38,366 nucleotides of DNA from Streptococcus sp. HMSC078D09 (GCF_001813675.1 NZ_KV813680.1:1-38366); one strand, 5' to 3'. Numbered from the stretch's first letter, positions 24,099 through 36,315 are shown. Numbers and translations are program-made. Notes: generated by a model not told the origin, from the letters alone.

Positions 24099-25351
24099 TA
24101 AGTCAAAACAAAGTATTTTTTCTTACCGCGACGGATAACGGTCAATTCATTTTCTAATTTATCGCTATCGTTCAAGACATAGTCAAGGTCTTGGATGCGT
24201 TCGCCATTGACGTAGATCGCTCCATTTTGAACATCTTCGCGGGCTTGGCGTTTAGAATTCACTACACCAGCTGTGACCAAGAGTTCTACAATGTTGAGGT
24301 TGTCTTCTGCTTGGACCTGGTAGTTTGGCACACCACGAAGGCCTTGTTTGAGTTCTTTGACAGAAAGGTTTTTGATGTTTCCTGCAAAGAGTTGTTCTGT
24401 GATGTTGAGGGCTTCCTTGTAAGCTTCTTCACCGTGAACGAGGGTGACCACTTCACGCGCCAAGATCTTTTGAGCCAAGCGTTCATGAGGAGCAGCCTCA
24501 AACTGTTTGCAGATCTCTTCGATTTCGTCCAGTGACAAGAACGTGAAGATTTTCAAGAAGCGCACAGCGTCAGCATCCATCACATTCATCCAGAATTGGT
24601 ACATTTCGTATGGAGAAGTCTTTTCAGGGTTGAGCCAAACAGCATTCCCTTCAGATTTACCAAATTTTTTACCAGTCGCGTCTGTGATGAGTGGAACAGT
24701 GATAACGTGGCCAGTCTTGTCAGCCTTACGTCGCATCAACTCAGTACCAGCTGTCATGTTCCCCCATTGGTCTGATCCACCGATTTGAAGGGTTACATTG
24801 TGTTCTTGGTTGAGGACGTAGAAGTCGTAGCCTTGCATGATTTGGTAAGCAAACTCTGTGTAAGAAATCCCTGTCTCAATCCGTTTCTTCACAGATTCCT
24901 TACTCATCATAGCATTGACTGTAAAGTATTTGCCGACATCACGAAGGAAGTCAATAAAGCTAATGCTTCCGAACCAATCGTAGTTGTTGACCATTTCAGC
25001 TTTGTTGTCGCCATTTTCAAAATCGAGGAAACGAGACAATTGCCCTTGAATGGAACGAACCCATTCTTGTACAGTTTCTTTTGTTTGGAGACTACGTTCA
25101 GCATCTTTGAAGGACGGATCACCAATGAGACCAGTCGCACCGCCAACGAGCGCATAAGGTTTGTGGCCTGCTAGTTGAAGGCGACGGCTCGTCAAGATGG
25201 CAACCAAGTGACCAAGGTGAAGGCTGTCAGCAGTTGGATCATAACCAGTATAATAAGAAACCTGACCTTCTTCCAGTGCTTTGCGTAAGGCTTCTTCATC
25301 CGTCGTTTGAAATACCAAACCACGCTCTTTTAGCTCATCAAAAATGTGCAT
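24095..25351 (-). CDS. tyrS: Tyrosyl-tRNA synthetase
   Basis: A 418-residue class I synthetase that charges tRNA-Tyr in the cytoplasm. HIGH-type motif HLGH is at 45-48, the tyrosine-binding [12 protein letters not shown] precedes it, KMSKS-type KFGKS is near 230, and the C-terminal S4 RNA-binding domain is about 350-418. The start is ATG at 25351 with AAAGGAG upstream. An in-frame ATG at 25381 would sit in the leader without a ribosome site. The leader is short (about 30 bases) and has no T-box, so tRNA-sensing attenuation is not indicated. It is divergent from pbp1b. Confidence 0.97.
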   Translation of the reverse strand: MHIFDELKERGLVFQTTDEEALRKALEEGQVSYYTGYDPTADSLHLGHLVAILTSRRLQLAGHKPYALVGGATGLIGDPSFKDAERSLQTKETVQEWVRSIQGQLSRFLDFENGDNKAEMVNNYDWFGSISFIDFLRDVGKYFTVNAMMSKESVKKRIETGISYTEFAYQIMQGYDFYVLNQEHNVTLQIGGSDQWGNMTAGTELMRRKADKTGHVITVPLITDATGKKFGKSEGNAVWLNPEKTSPYEMYQFWMNVMDADAVRFLKIFTFLSLDEIEEICKQFEAAPHERLAQKILAREVVTLVHGEEAYKEALNITEQLFAGNIKNLSVKELKQGLRGVPNYQVQAEDNLNIVELLVTAGVVNSKRQAREDVQNGAIYVNGERIQDLDYVLNDSDKLENELTVIRRGKKKYFVLTY

Positions 25352-25387
25352 GTGTCTTTTCTCCTTTATAAGTTTATTCATTTCTCT

Positions 25388-25415
25388 ATTCTACCATAAA
25401 CCACGGAAATGGCAA
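25388..25415 (-). promoter_or_regulatory. tyrS promoter
   Basis: Minus strand: -35 TTGCCA (25410-25415), 16-base spacer, extended -10 TG-G-TAGAAT (hexamer 25388-25393), giving a leader of about 30 bases. Confidence 0.75.
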
Positions 25416-25479
25416 TGGTTTCCATCATTTTCTTGTCCTTACCCAAGCAGAATGAGTGACGATTTCTACGCTCTTGTGA

Positions 25480-25509
25480 TTGAAAACAAAGGGCCTAATC
25501 TGCTATAAT
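25480..25509 (+). promoter_or_regulatory. pbp1b promoter
   Basis: -35 TTGAAA (25480-25485), 18-base spacer, extended consensus -10 TG-C-TATAAT (25501-25509). The ribosome site AAGGAG and GTG start follow within 25 bases, so the leader is very short. Confidence 0.8.
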
Positions 25510-25533
25510 ATAGGGAACAAGGAGAAAGAATCA

Positions 25534-27990
25534 GTGAATCAATTAAAAGAGAAGCTGCAAGAGTTTTGGAAGAAAGTCCAAAAATTCTTTGCAAATATGT
25601 ATACAGAAACTCCGAATAAGGAAAAAAATGAGGAAAGTAGCTGGTCTGTCGGCGATATTTTTGCGACCTTTTTGCGAACTCTCAAACTCTTGTGGGATGT
25701 CATGATCGCCCTGTTCGTGTGCCTCTTTTTATTTGGTGCAGGGATCGGGATTGGTTATGCGGCGAGCCTCTTTAGCAATGTCAAGGTTCCAAAGACAGAA
25801 GAACTGGTCCAGCAGGTCCGCAATGTCAGCAGTGTTTCAAAACTGACCTATTCCGATAAGAGCCTGATTGCAGAAGTGGACAGTGATTTGATCCGCACGC
25901 CCGTAGCAGGAGATGCCATTTCAGACAATGTCAAGAAGGCTGTGATCGCTACTGAGGATGAGAATTTTGAAAGCCACAAGGGGGTTGTACCTAAAGCCGT
26001 TCTTCGGGCAACACTTGGATCTGTAGCCGGTGTGGGCTCCTCTAGTGGGGGATCAACCCTGACCCAGCAGTTGATCAAACAGCAAGTCGTGGGAGACGCT
26101 CCAACCTTTACTCGTAAGGCGACAGAGATTGTCGATGCCTTGGCTTTAGAGCGGGGAATGGATAAAAATGAAATCCTAACCACCTACTTAAATGTTTCGC
26201 CTTTTGGACGAAACAATCGGGGACAAAATATTGCGGGTGTGGAAGCTGCAGCTCAAGGGATCTTTGGCGTCTCTGCGAAGGACTTGTCTGTTCCACAAGC
26301 GGCCTTTATCGCTGGCTTGCCACAAAGTCCGATTGTCTACTCTCCTTATGCTGCAGACGGTAGCCTAAAGAGCAAGGAAAACCTCGAGTTAGGTTTGGCG
26401 CGTGCCAAAGACGTTTTGTTCAATATGTACCGGACGGGAGCCTTGTCGAAAAAAGACTACGAGACCTATGCTCAGTACGACTTGACCAAAGACTTCATCG
26501 CTCCAGATGGCATCGAGAAAACACCGCATGACTACCTCTACTTCCAAGCCATGGCAGAAGCAAAAGAGGCCATGTATGATTACTTGATCAAGCGAGACAA
26601 TGTCACCAAGCAAGACTTGAAAAATAATGAAACCGTCAAGGCTTACCAAGAATTAGCTGAGAGCGAGTTGCGCGAAGGTGGCTACACCATTCAAACCACG
26701 ATTAACAAACCGGTTCACAATGCGATGCAGGCCGCAGTAGCGAATTTTGGAAGTGTCTTAGATGATGGGACGGGTCTTGTAGAAGTTGGGAATGTCCTTA
26801 TGGACAACCGAACAGGTGCGGTTTTAGGATTTATCGGTGGACGGAATTTTGATGGCAACCAAAACAACCATGCCTTTGATACAGAGCGTTCCCCAGGGTC
26901 TACTATCAAACCACTGTTGGCCTATGGGATTGCCATCGACCAAGGCTTGATGGGAAGCAATAGCATCCTTTCTAACTACCCAACTAATTTCTCAAGTGGT
27001 GAGCCGATCATGCACGTGGATAGCCGAGGAACAGCCATGATGGATCTCCGTGAGGCTCTCAACACCTCATGGAATATTCCAGCTTACTGGACTTACCGGA
27101 CCCTTCGTGAAAAGGGTGTGGATGTCCCATCCTACATGAAGAAAATGGGCTATGATATCCCTGAATATGGCATTGAGAGTCTGCCGATGGGGGGAGGAAT
27201 TGAGGTCACTGTTGCCCAACATACCAATGGTTTCCAAACCATTGCTAACAATGGGAACTACCTCAAACGCTACATGGTAGAGCAAATCATTGATCGAGAT
27301 GGGGATGTAGTCTACAAGCACGAGGCAGATCCTGTTCGTGTTTACTCTCCAGCAACGGCAACGATTATGCAGGATCTCTTGCGCGGGGTTATTACGTCTG
27401 GTGCAACAACGACCTTTAAGTCACGGATTAGCCAAGTCAACCCAACGCTGGCAGGTGCTGACTGGATTGGAAAAACCGGTACCACTAACTCAAATGGGGA
27501 TATGTGGCTCATGCTGTCCACCCCAAATGTTTCTTTAGGAGGTTGGATTGGCCATGACAACAATGCTTCCATGCAAACCTTGACCGGATACAACAACAAT
27601 GCCCAATACATGGCGCAGTTGGCGAATGCGATCTACCAAGCAGATCCAAGTCTCTTTGGAATTCAGGATAAATTCACTCTCGATAAGAGTGTGATCCGTT
27701 CTGAAGTGCTCAAATCGACTGGTGAAAAACCGGGCCGCGTCAATGTCAATGGCCGGGATATCGATGTGAGCGGTCAAATGGTGACGAGTCTTTGGGCTAA
27801 AAACGGAGCGCCAACCACTCAATACCACTTTGCCATCGGGGGATCGGATAGCGATTATCAAAGTGCTTGGGCAGCGATTCTCGGCAATAGCAGTGGAAGC
27901 CAGTCGAATAATAAGAACAATTCGACAACCAATAGTTCATCAAGCAATAGTTCAAATCGAAACAGCTCAAATCGTGGCAATCGACGCTAG
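25534..27990 (+). CDS. pbp1b: Bifunctional class A penicillin-binding protein PBP1b
   Basis: An 818-residue peptidoglycan synthase. Short cytoplasmic N-terminus, one membrane helix (about 53-78), then a GT51 glycosyltransferase with catalytic E141 ([12 protein letters not shown]) and [12 protein letters not shown]. The transpeptidase has S456-T-I-K459, S512-W-N514 and K647-T-G motifs. A Ser/Asn-rich low-complexity tail of about 40 residues ends it. The start is GTG at 25534, placed by AAGGAG at 25519-25524. A TTG at 25480 is in frame but lies within the -35 box and is rejected. The motifs look wild type; penicillin susceptibility cannot be judged from them. Confidence 0.96.
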   Translation: MNQLKEKLQEFWKKVQKFFANMYTETPNKEKNEESSWSVGDIFATFLRTLKLLWDVMIALFVCLFLFGAGIGIGYAASLFSNVKVPKTEELVQQVRNVSSVSKLTYSDKSLIAEVDSDLIRTPVAGDAISDNVKKAVIATEDENFESHKGVVPKAVLRATLGSVAGVGSSSGGSTLTQQLIKQQVVGDAPTFTRKATEIVDALALERGMDKNEILTTYLNVSPFGRNNRGQNIAGVEAAAQGIFGVSAKDLSVPQAAFIAGLPQSPIVYSPYAADGSLKSKENLELGLARAKDVLFNMYRTGALSKKDYETYAQYDLTKDFIAPDGIEKTPHDYLYFQAMAEAKEAMYDYLIKRDNVTKQDLKNNETVKAYQELAESELREGGYTIQTTINKPVHNAMQAAVANFGSVLDDGTGLVEVGNVLMDNRTGAVLGFIGGRNFDGNQNNHAFDTERSPGSTIKPLLAYGIAIDQGLMGSNSILSNYPTNFSSGEPIMHVDSRGTAMMDLREALNTSWNIPAYWTYRTLREKGVDVPSYMKKMGYDIPEYGIESLPMGGGIEVTVAQHTNGFQTIANNGNYLKRYMVEQIIDRDGDVVYKHEADPVRVYSPATATIMQDLLRGVITSGATTTFKSRISQVNPTLAGADWIGKTGTTNSNGDMWLMLSTPNVSLGGWIGHDNNASMQTLTGYNNNAQYMAQLANAIYQADPSLFGIQDKFTLDKSVIRSEVLKSTGEKPGRVNVNGRDIDVSGQMVTSLWAKNGAPTTQYHFAIGGSDSDYQSAWAAILGNSSGSQSNNKNNSTTNSSSSNSSNRNSSNRGNRR

Positions 27991-28020
27991 TCTGATCCAG
28001 TAGAAAACCTGGAGAAAGCC

Positions 28021-28049
28021 TTGATTTTTGTAGCAAAAAACGGTATAAT
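28021..28049 (+). promoter_or_regulatory. rpoB promoter
   Basis: -35 TTGATT (28021-28026), 17-base spacer, consensus -10 TATAAT (28044-28049). It gives a 5' leader of roughly 285 bases before rpoB, much longer than needed for translation. Confidence 0.82.
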
Positions 28050-28055
28050 AGTGAT

Positions 28056-28341
28056 AACTAATTTGTCGTGTGCTTTATTTGAAATATTGTCCAAATAAGA
28101 GCTTACAGCAGTTAAATCTTACTTGAATAAGTCGATTTAGCTGCTCTTTTTGTGCCTATTTTTCAGAAAAATCCTAGTTTGTTACACAAATTTAATTTTT
28201 CTAAAAATTACAAAAAGCGGCGAATGAGGTGAAGAGACAGCTCTTCACGTGATGCAAATCACACAATTGTAGTTAAAACCGGATAGGTGGTGAAAGTCAT
28301 TTTACCAAGCTATCCTAGTATGGAAAAAGGAGCTAAAAACT
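28056..28341 (+). promoter_or_regulatory. Structured rpoBC leader RNA
   Basis: About 285 untranslated bases with ordered structures: an intrinsic terminator (28107-28151), a perfect hairpin GTGAAGAG-ACAG-CTCTTCAC (28229-28248), and a nested stem GGATAG/CTATCC with inner TGGT/ACCA (28281-28315) ending just before the rpoB ribosome site. A weak second promoter (TTGTTA 28179-28184, TAAAAA 28202-28207) may lie after the terminator. No open frame of note. It looks like an attenuation or autoregulatory leader; the ligand or factor is unknown. Confidence 0.55.
28107..28151 (+). terminator. Intrinsic terminator inside the rpoB leader
   Basis: AGCAGTTAAATC (28107-28118) pairs with GATTTAGCTGCT (28134-28145), followed by CTTTTTG. 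Since the rpoB promoter lies upstream of it, it acts either as an attenuator of rpoBC or as the end of pbp1b transcripts, or both. Confidence 0.75.
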
Positions 28342-31300
28342 TTGGCAGGACATGACGTTCAATACGGGAAACATCGGACCCGTCGTAGTTTTTCAAGAAT
28401 CAAAGAGGTTCTTGATTTACCAAACTTGATTGAAATCCAGACAGACTCATTCAAAGATTTCTTGGATCATGGCTTGAAGGAAGTATTTGAAGATGTGCTT
28501 CCCATCTCAAACTTCACGGATACAATGGAATTGGAATTTGTGGGTTATGAAATCCGCGAACCTAAGTATTCGCTTGAAGAAGCGCGCATCCACGATGCCA
28601 GCTACTCAGCACCAATCTTTGTGACCTTCCGTTTGGTCAACAAAGAAACAGGTGAAATCAAGACCCAAGAAGTTTTCTTTGGTGATTTCCCAATCATGAC
28701 TGAAATGGGAACTTTCATCATCAATGGTGGAGAACGGATTATCGTATCTCAGTTGGTCCGCTCACCAGGTGTCTACTTCAATGATAAGGTGGACAAGAAT
28801 GGTAAGGTTGGTTATGGATCAACTGTTATCCCTAACCGTGGGGCTTGGTTAGAGCTTGAAACAGACTCAAAAGACATTGCTTACACACGTATCGACCGCA
28901 CACGTAAAATTCCATTTACAACTCTTGTGCGTGCTCTTGGATTCTCTGGAGATGATGAAATCATCGATATCTTTGGGGACAGCGAATTGGTTCGCAATAC
29001 CATTGAAAAAGATATCCACAAAAATCCAATGGATTCACGGACAGATGAAGCCCTCAAAGAAATCTACGAGCGTCTTCGTCCAGGTGAACCAAAAACAGCG
29101 GAAAGCTCACGTAGCTTGTTGGTAGCTCGTTTCTTTGATCCACGTCGTTATGACTTGGCACCAGTTGGTCGCTACAAGATCAACAAGAAACTCAATATCA
29201 AGAACCGCTTGTTGAACCAAACAATCGCAGAACCATTGGTAGATGCTGAAACAGGGGAAATCCTTGTAGAAGCTGATACTGTCATGACGCGCGATGTGAT
29301 CGACAGCATCTCTGAACAATTGGATAACGGTTTGAACAAAATTACCTACATTCCAAATGATGCTGCTGTTTTGACAGAACCAGTAGAATTGCAAAAATTC
29401 AAAGTTGTCGCTCCAACAGATCCAGACCGCGTTGTTACCATCATCGGGAATGCCAACCCATCTGACAAAGTGCGCATCGTAACTCCAGCTGATATCTTGA
29501 CAGAAATGAGCTATTTCTTGAACCTTGCAGAAGGTATTGGTCGCGTGGATGATATCGACCACCTTGGAAACCGTCGGATTCGTGCCGTTGGTGAATTGCT
29601 TGCCAACCAAGTGCGTCTTGGACTTTCACGGATGGAACGAAACGTTCGCGAACGGATGTCTGTACAAGATAACGATGTCTTGACACCACAACAAATCATC
29701 AACATCCGCCCAGTAACTGCAGCAATTAAAGAATTCTTTGGTTCTTCACAGTTGTCACAGTTCATGGACCAACACAACCCACTTTCTGAGTTGTCTCACA
29801 AACGTCGTTTATCTGCCTTAGGGCCTGGTGGTTTGACACGTGACCGTGCCGGATATGAAGTGCGTGACGTGCACTATACCCACTATGGTCGTATGTGTCC
29901 AATCGAAACACCTGAAGGACCAAACATCGGTTTGATCAACAACTTGTCATCTTATGGACACTTGAACAAATATGGTTTCATCCAAACACCATACCGTAAA
30001 GTGGACCGTGAAAAAGGTGTAGTGACCAACGAAATCGTTTGGTTGACAGCCGATGAAGAAGATGAGTACATCGTCGCTCAGGCCAACTCTAAGTTGAACG
30101 AAAAAGGTGGCTTTGCTGAGCCAATCGTTATGGGACGTCACCGTGGTAACAACCAAGAATTCCCATCTGATCAAGTCGACTACATGGACGTATCTCCAAA
30201 ACAAGTAGTTGCCGTTGCGACAGCATGTATTCCTTTCTTGGAAAACGATGACTCCAACCGTGCCCTCATGGGTGCCAACATGCAACGTCAGGCTGTGCCA
30301 TTGATCGATCCAAAAGCCCCTTACGTGGGTACTGGTATGGAATACCAAGCAGCCCATGACTCAGGAGCTGCAGTCATTGCTCAACACGATGGTAAAGTTA
30401 CTTATGCAGATGCAGACAAGGTAGAAGTTCGTCGGGAAGATGGATCTCTTGATGTTTACCATATCCAAAAATTCCGTCGTTCAAACTCAGGTACGGCTTA
30501 CAACCAACGTACTCTTGTAAAAGTTGGCGATGTTGTTGAAAAAGGTGACTTTATCGCTGACGGCCCATCGATGGAAAAAGGGGAAATGGCCCTTGGTCAA
30601 AACCCAATCGTCGCTTACATGACTTGGGAAGGGTATAACTTCGAGGATGCCGTTATCATGAGCGAACGCTTGGTGAAAGAAGATGTCTACACATCTGTTC
30701 ACTTGGAAGAATTTGAATCAGAAACACGCGATACCAAGTTAGGCCCTGAAGAAATTACCCGTGAAATTCCAAACGTTGGGGAAGATGCTCTTCGTGACTT
30801 GGATGAAACAGGTATTATCCGTATTGGTGCGGAAGTTAAAGAAGGCGATATCCTTGTCGGTAAGGTCACACCAAAGGGTGAAAAAGACCTTTCTGCTGAA
30901 GAACGTCTCCTTCACGCGATCTTTGGAGATAAATCTCGTGAAGTGCGGGATACTTCTCTTCGTGTACCTCACGGTGGAGATGGAGTCGTTCGCGATGTTA
31001 AGATCTTTACACGTGCAAACGGAGATGAATTGCAATCGGGTGTCAACATGTTGGTTCGTGTTTACATCGCACAAAAACGCAAGATCCGCGTCGGAGATAA
31101 GATGGCCGGTCGTCACGGAAACAAAGGGGTTGTGTCTCGTATTGTTCCAGTTGAAGATATGCCTTACCTTCCAGACGGTACACCGGTTGATATCATGTTG
31201 AACCCTCTTGGGGTGCCATCACGTATGAATATCGGTCAGGTTATGGAACTTCACCTTGGTATGGCCGCTCGTAACTTGGGTATTCACATCGCAACACCAG

Positions 31301-31911
31301 TCTTTGACGGAGCAAGCTCAGAAGACCTCTGGGATACTGTGAAAGAAGCTGGTATGGATAGTGATGCCAAGACGATTCTTTACGATGGACGTACAGGTGA
31401 GCCGTTTGACAACCGTGTTTCTGTCGGTGTCATGTACATGATCAAGCTTCACCACATGGTTGATGATAAACTCCATGCCCGTTCAGTCGGACCATACTCA
31501 ATGGTTACCCAACAACCACTCGGAGGGAAAGCTCAGTTTGGTGGACAACGTTTCGGGGAAATGGAAGTGTGGGCCCTTGAGGCTTATGGTGCATCAAATG
31601 TCCTTCAAGAAATCTTGACCTACAAGTCAGATGATGTCAACGGACGTTTGAAAGCTTATGAAGCGATTACCAAAGGTAAACCAATTCCAAAACCAGGTGT
31701 ACCAGAATCCTTCCGCGTTCTTGTCAAAGAATTGCAATCTCTTGGTCTTGACATGCGTGTCTTGGACGAAGATGATCAAGAAGTGGAACTTCGTGACCTC
31801 GATGAAGGGGAAGACGATGATGTGATTCATGTGGATGACCTTGAAAAAGCACGTGAAAAAGCAGCCAAGGAAGCAAAAGCAGCCTTTGATGCTGAAGAAT
31901 CAGAAAAATAA
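28342..31911 (+). CDS. rpoB: RNA polymerase beta subunit
   Basis: The 1189-residue beta subunit of RNA polymerase, the usual streptococcal length. The rifampicin pocket reads [20 protein letters not shown] with wild-type residues at the common resistance positions. The conserved [12 protein letters not shown] and [20 protein letters not shown] blocks are present. The acidic Glu/Asp/Lys tail after residue 1140 is typical of streptococci. The start is TTG at 28342 with AAAGGAG upstream. It is transcribed with rpoC, 159 bases downstream. Confidence 0.98.
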   Translation: MAGHDVQYGKHRTRRSFSRIKEVLDLPNLIEIQTDSFKDFLDHGLKEVFEDVLPISNFTDTMELEFVGYEIREPKYSLEEARIHDASYSAPIFVTFRLVNKETGEIKTQEVFFGDFPIMTEMGTFIINGGERIIVSQLVRSPGVYFNDKVDKNGKVGYGSTVIPNRGAWLELETDSKDIAYTRIDRTRKIPFTTLVRALGFSGDDEIIDIFGDSELVRNTIEKDIHKNPMDSRTDEALKEIYERLRPGEPKTAESSRSLLVARFFDPRRYDLAPVGRYKINKKLNIKNRLLNQTIAEPLVDAETGEILVEADTVMTRDVIDSISEQLDNGLNKITYIPNDAAVLTEPVELQKFKVVAPTDPDRVVTIIGNANPSDKVRIVTPADILTEMSYFLNLAEGIGRVDDIDHLGNRRIRAVGELLANQVRLGLSRMERNVRERMSVQDNDVLTPQQIINIRPVTAAIKEFFGSSQLSQFMDQHNPLSELSHKRRLSALGPGGLTRDRAGYEVRDVHYTHYGRMCPIETPEGPNIGLINNLSSYGHLNKYGFIQTPYRKVDREKGVVTNEIVWLTADEEDEYIVAQANSKLNEKGGFAEPIVMGRHRGNNQEFPSDQVDYMDVSPKQVVAVATACIPFLENDDSNRALMGANMQRQAVPLIDPKAPYVGTGMEYQAAHDSGAAVIAQHDGKVTYADADKVEVRREDGSLDVYHIQKFRRSNSGTAYNQRTLVKVGDVVEKGDFIADGPSMEKGEMALGQNPIVAYMTWEGYNFEDAVIMSERLVKEDVYTSVHLEEFESETRDTKLGPEEITREIPNVGEDALRDLDETGIIRIGAEVKEGDILVGKVTPKGEKDLSAEERLLHAIFGDKSREVRDTSLRVPHGGDGVVRDVKIFTRANGDELQSGVNMLVRVYIAQKRKIRVGDKMAGRHGNKGVVSRIVPVEDMPYLPDGTPVDIMLNPLGVPSRMNIGQVMELHLGMAARNLGIHIATPVFDGASSEDLWDTVKEAGMDSDAKTILYDGRTGEPFDNRVSVGVMYMIKLHHMVDDKLHARSVGPYSMVTQQPLGGKAQFGGQRFGEMEVWALEAYGASNVLQEILTYKSDDVNGRLKAYEAITKGKPIPKPGVPESFRVLVKELQSLGLDMRVLDEDDQEVELRDLDEGEDDDVIHVDDLEKAREKAAKEAKAAFDAEESEK

Positions 31912-31971
31912 TCAGTAAAAATGATTGTCTTGTGAGAAACCAATGCTTCTGACAGGATGATTCGATAACAA

Positions 31972-32030
31972 GATACAGACACAAGGAGGTGGCAAGAAAG
32001 TTTTCTTTCTTTCCCCACCTAAGCTGTATC
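31972..32030 (+). other. Nested hairpin between rpoB and rpoC
   Basis: Three stacked stems: GATACAG/CTGTATC (31972-31978 with 32024-32030), AGGTGG/CCACCT and AAGAAAG/CTTTCTT around a TTTT loop. There is no T tract, so it is not a classical terminator. It hides a strong Shine-Dalgarno-like AAGGAGGTGG that has no start codon at the right distance. Likely an RNA processing, stabilising or protein-binding element in the rpoBC mRNA. Confidence 0.65.
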
Positions 32031-32070
32031 CAAATGAAACAAGTATGAAAACAAGGAAAGGTAAGAAATA

Positions 32071-35000
32071 GTGGTTGATGTAAATCGTTTTAAAAGTATG
32101 CAAATCACCCTAGCTTCTCCAAGCAAGGTCCGTTCATGGTCTTATGGAGAGGTCAAGAAACCTGAAACAATCAACTACCGTACATTGAAACCAGAACGTG
32201 AAGGTCTCTTTGATGAAGTCATCTTTGGACCTACAAAAGACTGGGAATGTGCGTGTGGGAAATACAAACGGATCCGTTACAAAGGGATCGTTTGTGACCG
32301 CTGTGGGGTTGAAGTAACACGTGCCAAGGTTCGTCGTGAACGTATGGGACACATCGAGTTGAAAGCGCCTGTATCACACATCTGGTACTTCAAAGGCATC
32401 CCTTCTCGTATGGGATTGACCTTGGATATGAGCCCTCGTGCCCTTGAAGAAGTTATTTACTTCGCAGCTTACGTGGTGATCGATCCAAAAGATACACCAC
32501 TTGAGCACAAATCCATCATGACAGAACGTGAATACCGTGAACGCTTGCGTGAATACGGACCAGGTTCTTTTGTAGCTAAGATGGGTGCAGAAGCGATCCA
32601 AGACCTCTTGAAACAAGTGGATCTGGAAGCTGAAATTGCTCTCTTGAAAGAAGAATTGAAGACTGCAACTGGTCAAAAACGTGTGAAGGCTGTTCGTCGT
32701 TTGGATGTCTTGGATGCCTTCTACAAATCTGGTAACAAGCCAGAATGGATGGTTCTCAACATCCTTCCAGTTATTCCACCAGATCTTCGTCCGATGGTCC
32801 AATTGGATGGTGGCCGTTTTGCTGCCTCTGACTTGAACGACCTTTACCGTCGTGTGATCAACCGGAACAACCGTTTGGCGCGTTTGCTTGAGTTGAATGC
32901 CCCTGGTATCATCGTGCAAAACGAAAAACGGATGCTCCAAGAAGCTGTTGATGCTTTGATCGATAACGGTCGTCGTGGTCGTCCGATCACAGGACCAGGT
33001 AGCCGTCCACTGAAATCATTGAGCCACATGCTCAAAGGGAAACAAGGACGCTTCCGTCAAAACTTGCTTGGTAAACGTGTGGACTTCTCAGGACGTTCTG
33101 TTATCGCCGTTGGTCCAACTCTTAAGATGTACCAATGTGGTGTGCCACGTGAAATGGCCATCGAGCTCTTCAAACCATTCGTCATGCGTGAAATCGTTGC
33201 GCGTGATATCGTGCAAAACGTCAAAGCTGCAAAACGCTTGGTCGAACGTGGAGATGAACGCATCTGGGATATCCTAGAAGAAGTGATCAAAGAACACCCA
33301 GTTCTCTTGAACCGCGCACCGACCCTTCACCGTTTGGGGATCCAAGCCTTTGAGCCTGTCTTGATTGACGGGAAAGCCCTTCGCTTGCACCCGCTTGTCT
33401 GTGAAGCCTACAATGCCGACTTTGACGGTGACCAAATGGCCATCCACGTACCGCTTTCAGAAGAAGCCCAAGCAGAAGCTCGTATCTTGATGTTGGCTGC
33501 TGAGCACATCTTGAATCCAAAAGACGGTAAACCAGTTGTTACCCCATCTCAGGATATGGTATTGGGGAACTACTACCTCACTATGGAAGAAGCTGGTCGT
33601 GAAGGGGAAGGCATGGTCTTTAAAGACCGTGATGAAGCAGTCATGGCTCTTCGCAATGGCTATGTTCACTTGCATACCCGTGTCGGAATTGCGACAGATA
33701 GCTTGAACAAACCATGGACAGAAGCGCAACAACACAAGATTCTCTTGACAACTGTTGGTAAGATCCTCTTTAACGATATCATGCCTGCAGAACTTCCATA
33801 CCTTCAAGAGCCAAATAATGCCAACTTGACAGAAGGCGTTCCAGCTAAGTACTTCTTGGAGCCTGGTCAAGATGTCAAAGCAGCGATTGAGAAATTGGAA
33901 TTAAACGTTCCATTCAAGAAGAAAAATCTTGGAAATATCATCGCAGAAATCTTCAAACGCTTCCGTACAACTGAAACGTCTGCTTTCTTGGACCGCTTGA
34001 AAGACTTGGGTTACCATCATTCAACCCTTGCTGGTTTGACAGTGGGGATTGCTGATATTCCGGTCGTTGAAGACAAGGCAGAAATCATTGAAGAATCTCA
34101 CAAACGTGTGGAACAAATTACCAAACAATTCCGTCGTGGTTTGATCACAGATGACGAACGCTACAATGCCGTTACAGCTGAATGGCGTGCAGCCCGTGAG
34201 AAATTGGAAAAACGCTTAGTGGATAACCAAGATCCGAAGAACCCAATCGTTATGATGATGGACTCTGGAGCTCGTGGTAACATCTCAAACTTCTCGCAAC
34301 TTGCCGGTATGCGTGGTTTGATGGCCGCTCCAAACGGACGGATCATGGAATTGCCAATCCTGTCAAACTTCCGCGAAGGTTTGTCAGTACTCGAAATGTT
34401 CTTCTCAACTCACGGTGCCCGTAAAGGGATGACCGATACGGCCCTCAAGACAGCCGACTCAGGTTACTTGACTCGTCGTTTGGTTGACGTTGCCCAAGAC
34501 GTCATTATCCGTGAAGATGACTGTGGAACAGACCGTGGACTTGTGATCCGTGCTATTACTGATGGTAAGGAAATGATCGAGCCACTCGAAGAACGCTTGA
34601 CTGGTCGTTATACCAAGAAATCTGTTAAACACCCTGAAACAGGTGAAGTCATCGTTGGTCCAGATACTTTGATTTCAGAAGACCTAGCACGTGAAATTGT
34701 CAAAGCTGGTGTTGAAGAAGTCACTATCCGCTCTGTCTTTACATGTAACACCCGCCATGGTGTCTGCCGTCACTGTTATGGTATCAACTTGGCGACTGGT
34801 GATGCGGTTGAAGTGGGTGAAGCAGTCGGAACTATCGCTGCCCAATCTATCGGGGAACCTGGTACACAGTTGACCATGCGTACCTTCCACACGGGTGGGG
34901 TTGCCTCAAATACCGATATCACGCAAGGTCTTCCTCGTGTCCAAGAAATCTTTGAAGCCCGCAATCCAAAAGGGGAAGCGGTCATCACTGAGGTCAAAGG

Positions 35001-35724
35001 GGAAGTCACAGCGATCGAAGAAGATGCTTCTACACGCACCAAGAAAGTCTTTGTTAGCGGAGCAACTGGTGAGGGCGAATACGTTGTCCCTTACACTGCC
35101 CGCATGAAAGTCGAAGTGGGAGATCAAGTCTCTCGTGGTGATGCTCTGACAGAAGGGTCTATCCAACCAAAACGTCTCCTTGCCGTTCGTGATGTCTTGT
35201 CTGTTGAAACTTACCTTCTTGCGGAAGTACAAAAAGTATACCGTAGCCAAGGGGTAGAAATCGGCGACAAACACATCGAGGTAATGGTGCGTCAAATGAT
35301 CCGTAAAGTACGTGTCATGGATCCAGGAGATACAGACCTTCTCATGGGTACTCTGATGGACATTACAGACTTTACAGATGCTAATAAGGATGTCCTTATT
35401 TCTGGTGGAGTTCCTGCGACTGCTCGTCCAGTCCTTATGGGAATCACCAAAGCCTCTCTTGAAACCAACAGTTTCTTGTCAGCGGCTTCCTTCCAGGAAA
35501 CAACTCGTGTCCTTACTGACGCAGCGATCCGTGGTAAGAAAGACCATCTCCTTGGACTTAAGGAAAATGTTATCATTGGTAAGATTATTCCTGCAGGTAC
35601 AGGTATGGCTCGTTACCGTAACTTGGAACCACAAGCGATTAATGAAGTTGAAATTATCGAAGAAGTGCCATTAACAGATGGAACAGTCGATGAAGTTCAA
35701 ACAGCTGAAGTCGTAGAAGAATAA
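32071..35724 (+). CDS. rpoC: RNA polymerase beta' subunit
   Basis: The 1217-residue beta' subunit. N-terminal zinc ribbon ([13 protein letters not shown], then CDRCG), Mg-binding active site NADFDGDQM, bridge/trigger region ([16 protein letters not shown]) and second zinc site ([13 protein letters not shown]) are all intact. The start is GTG at 32071, with AAGGAAAGG upstream (32053-32061). It follows rpoB after the nested hairpin and is closed by a terminator. Confidence 0.98.
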   Translation: MVDVNRFKSMQITLASPSKVRSWSYGEVKKPETINYRTLKPEREGLFDEVIFGPTKDWECACGKYKRIRYKGIVCDRCGVEVTRAKVRRERMGHIELKAPVSHIWYFKGIPSRMGLTLDMSPRALEEVIYFAAYVVIDPKDTPLEHKSIMTEREYRERLREYGPGSFVAKMGAEAIQDLLKQVDLEAEIALLKEELKTATGQKRVKAVRRLDVLDAFYKSGNKPEWMVLNILPVIPPDLRPMVQLDGGRFAASDLNDLYRRVINRNNRLARLLELNAPGIIVQNEKRMLQEAVDALIDNGRRGRPITGPGSRPLKSLSHMLKGKQGRFRQNLLGKRVDFSGRSVIAVGPTLKMYQCGVPREMAIELFKPFVMREIVARDIVQNVKAAKRLVERGDERIWDILEEVIKEHPVLLNRAPTLHRLGIQAFEPVLIDGKALRLHPLVCEAYNADFDGDQMAIHVPLSEEAQAEARILMLAAEHILNPKDGKPVVTPSQDMVLGNYYLTMEEAGREGEGMVFKDRDEAVMALRNGYVHLHTRVGIATDSLNKPWTEAQQHKILLTTVGKILFNDIMPAELPYLQEPNNANLTEGVPAKYFLEPGQDVKAAIEKLELNVPFKKKNLGNIIAEIFKRFRTTETSAFLDRLKDLGYHHSTLAGLTVGIADIPVVEDKAEIIEESHKRVEQITKQFRRGLITDDERYNAVTAEWRAAREKLEKRLVDNQDPKNPIVMMMDSGARGNISNFSQLAGMRGLMAAPNGRIMELPILSNFREGLSVLEMFFSTHGARKGMTDTALKTADSGYLTRRLVDVAQDVIIREDDCGTDRGLVIRAITDGKEMIEPLEERLTGRYTKKSVKHPETGEVIVGPDTLISEDLAREIVKAGVEEVTIRSVFTCNTRHGVCRHCYGINLATGDAVEVGEAVGTIAAQSIGEPGTQLTMRTFHTGGVASNTDITQGLPRVQEIFEARNPKGEAVITEVKGEVTAIEEDASTRTKKVFVSGATGEGEYVVPYTARMKVEVGDQVSRGDALTEGSIQPKRLLAVRDVLSVETYLLAEVQKVYRSQGVEIGDKHIEVMVRQMIRKVRVMDPGDTDLLMGTLMDITDFTDANKDVLISGGVPATARPVLMGITKASLETNSFLSAASFQETTRVLTDAAIRGKKDHLLGLKENVIIGKIIPAGTGMARYRNLEPQAINEVEIIEEVPLTDGTVDEVQTAEVVEE

Positions 35725-35731
35725 GAAAATT

Positions 35732-35761
35732 AGTCGGAACTACAAGTTCCGGCTTTTTTTT
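35732..35761 (+). terminator. Terminator of rpoBC
   Basis: AGTCGGAACT/AGTTCCGGCT hairpin with loop ACA, followed by T8. Confidence 0.93.
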
Positions 35762-35883
35762 GAAAAAAGGACCCAATAGCAATTAGGCAGTCTATTTTTG
35801 AAAAATAATGGTGAAAATAGCCTGAAAACTACCTGAAAAATCATGCTCTGAGCAGAAAACTTTTATTCTCAAAGGATTTTCTA

Positions 35884-35889
35884 TATAAT
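35884..35889 (+). promoter_or_regulatory. DUF1033 gene -10 element
   Basis: A consensus TATAAT at 35884-35889, 26 bases before the start codon. The region 17 bases upstream (35861-35866, TTTTAT) is a poor -35. The 35762-35880 stretch is AT-rich with no other feature visible. Confidence 0.55.
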
Positions 35890-35915
35890 AGAGGGTACAA
35901 AGGATGGAAGAGTTT

Positions 35916-36305
35916 ATGTATCGAGTGATTGAAATGTACGGGGACTGTGAACCCTGGTGGTTTTTAGAAGGTTGGGAAGATGATATCGTGAGTAGTCGGA
36001 AGTTTGAAGACTATTACCAGGCTTTGAAATACTACAAGCAGAAGTGGTTGGAGTTAAATGAGCACTTTCCAAGTTATAAGAGTCGGAGTGACCTCATGAC
36101 GATCTTTTGGGATACCAAGGAGCAAGAGTGGTGTGAGGACTGCAGTGAAGATGTGCAGTTTTTCCATTCGATTGTCCTCCTAGAAGACGAGCATAAGATC
36201 CCTAAAAGCAAGCTCCGCCCAGGCTACGAAAAGGAAAGAGGCAGTCGCAAACACCGTTCTTGTCAATATACACTCGATTCAAAAAAGGGGACGACCCTGT
36301 CATAA
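35916..36305 (+). CDS. DUF1033 family protein
   Basis: A 129-residue cytoplasmic protein of unknown function. It begins MYRVIEMYGDCEPWWFLEGW as homologues next to the comG operon do in streptococci. It is rich in Trp and Tyr, with a Cys pair (WCEDCSED) and a basic tail. The start is ATG at 35916, chosen by homology; an in-frame ATG four codons earlier (35904) sits inside the ribosome-site region (AAAGGATGGAAGAG). It lies between rpoC and comGA but outside the ComX promoter. No catalytic motif is visible. Confidence 0.85.
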   Translation: MYRVIEMYGDCEPWWFLEGWEDDIVSSRKFEDYYQALKYYKQKWLELNEHFPSYKSRSDLMTIFWDTKEQEWCEDCSEDVQFFHSIVLLEDEHKIPKSKLRPGYEKERGSRKHRSCQYTLDSKKGTTLS

Positions 36306-36315
36306 GAGAAATGCG

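Noticed and set aside
25352..25480. Possible T-box riboswitch upstream of tyrS
   Set aside because: The tyrS promoter leaves a leader of about 30 bases, and no T-box or specifier loop is visible.
25480..25533. TTG start for a longer pbp1b
   Set aside because: This TTG lies in the -35 box of the promoter, so it cannot be in the mRNA. GTG 25534 has a proper Shine-Dalgarno.
29107..29610. 167-residue and other minus-strand frames within rpoB and rpoC
   Set aside because: Long chance frames are expected opposite codon-biased genes. Their composition (rich in Cys, Phe, Trp) is not protein-like.
29740..29850. Rifampicin-resistance substitutions in rpoB
   Set aside because: The pocket residues read as wild type ([22 protein letters not shown] region, in two halves), so there is no sign of resistance.
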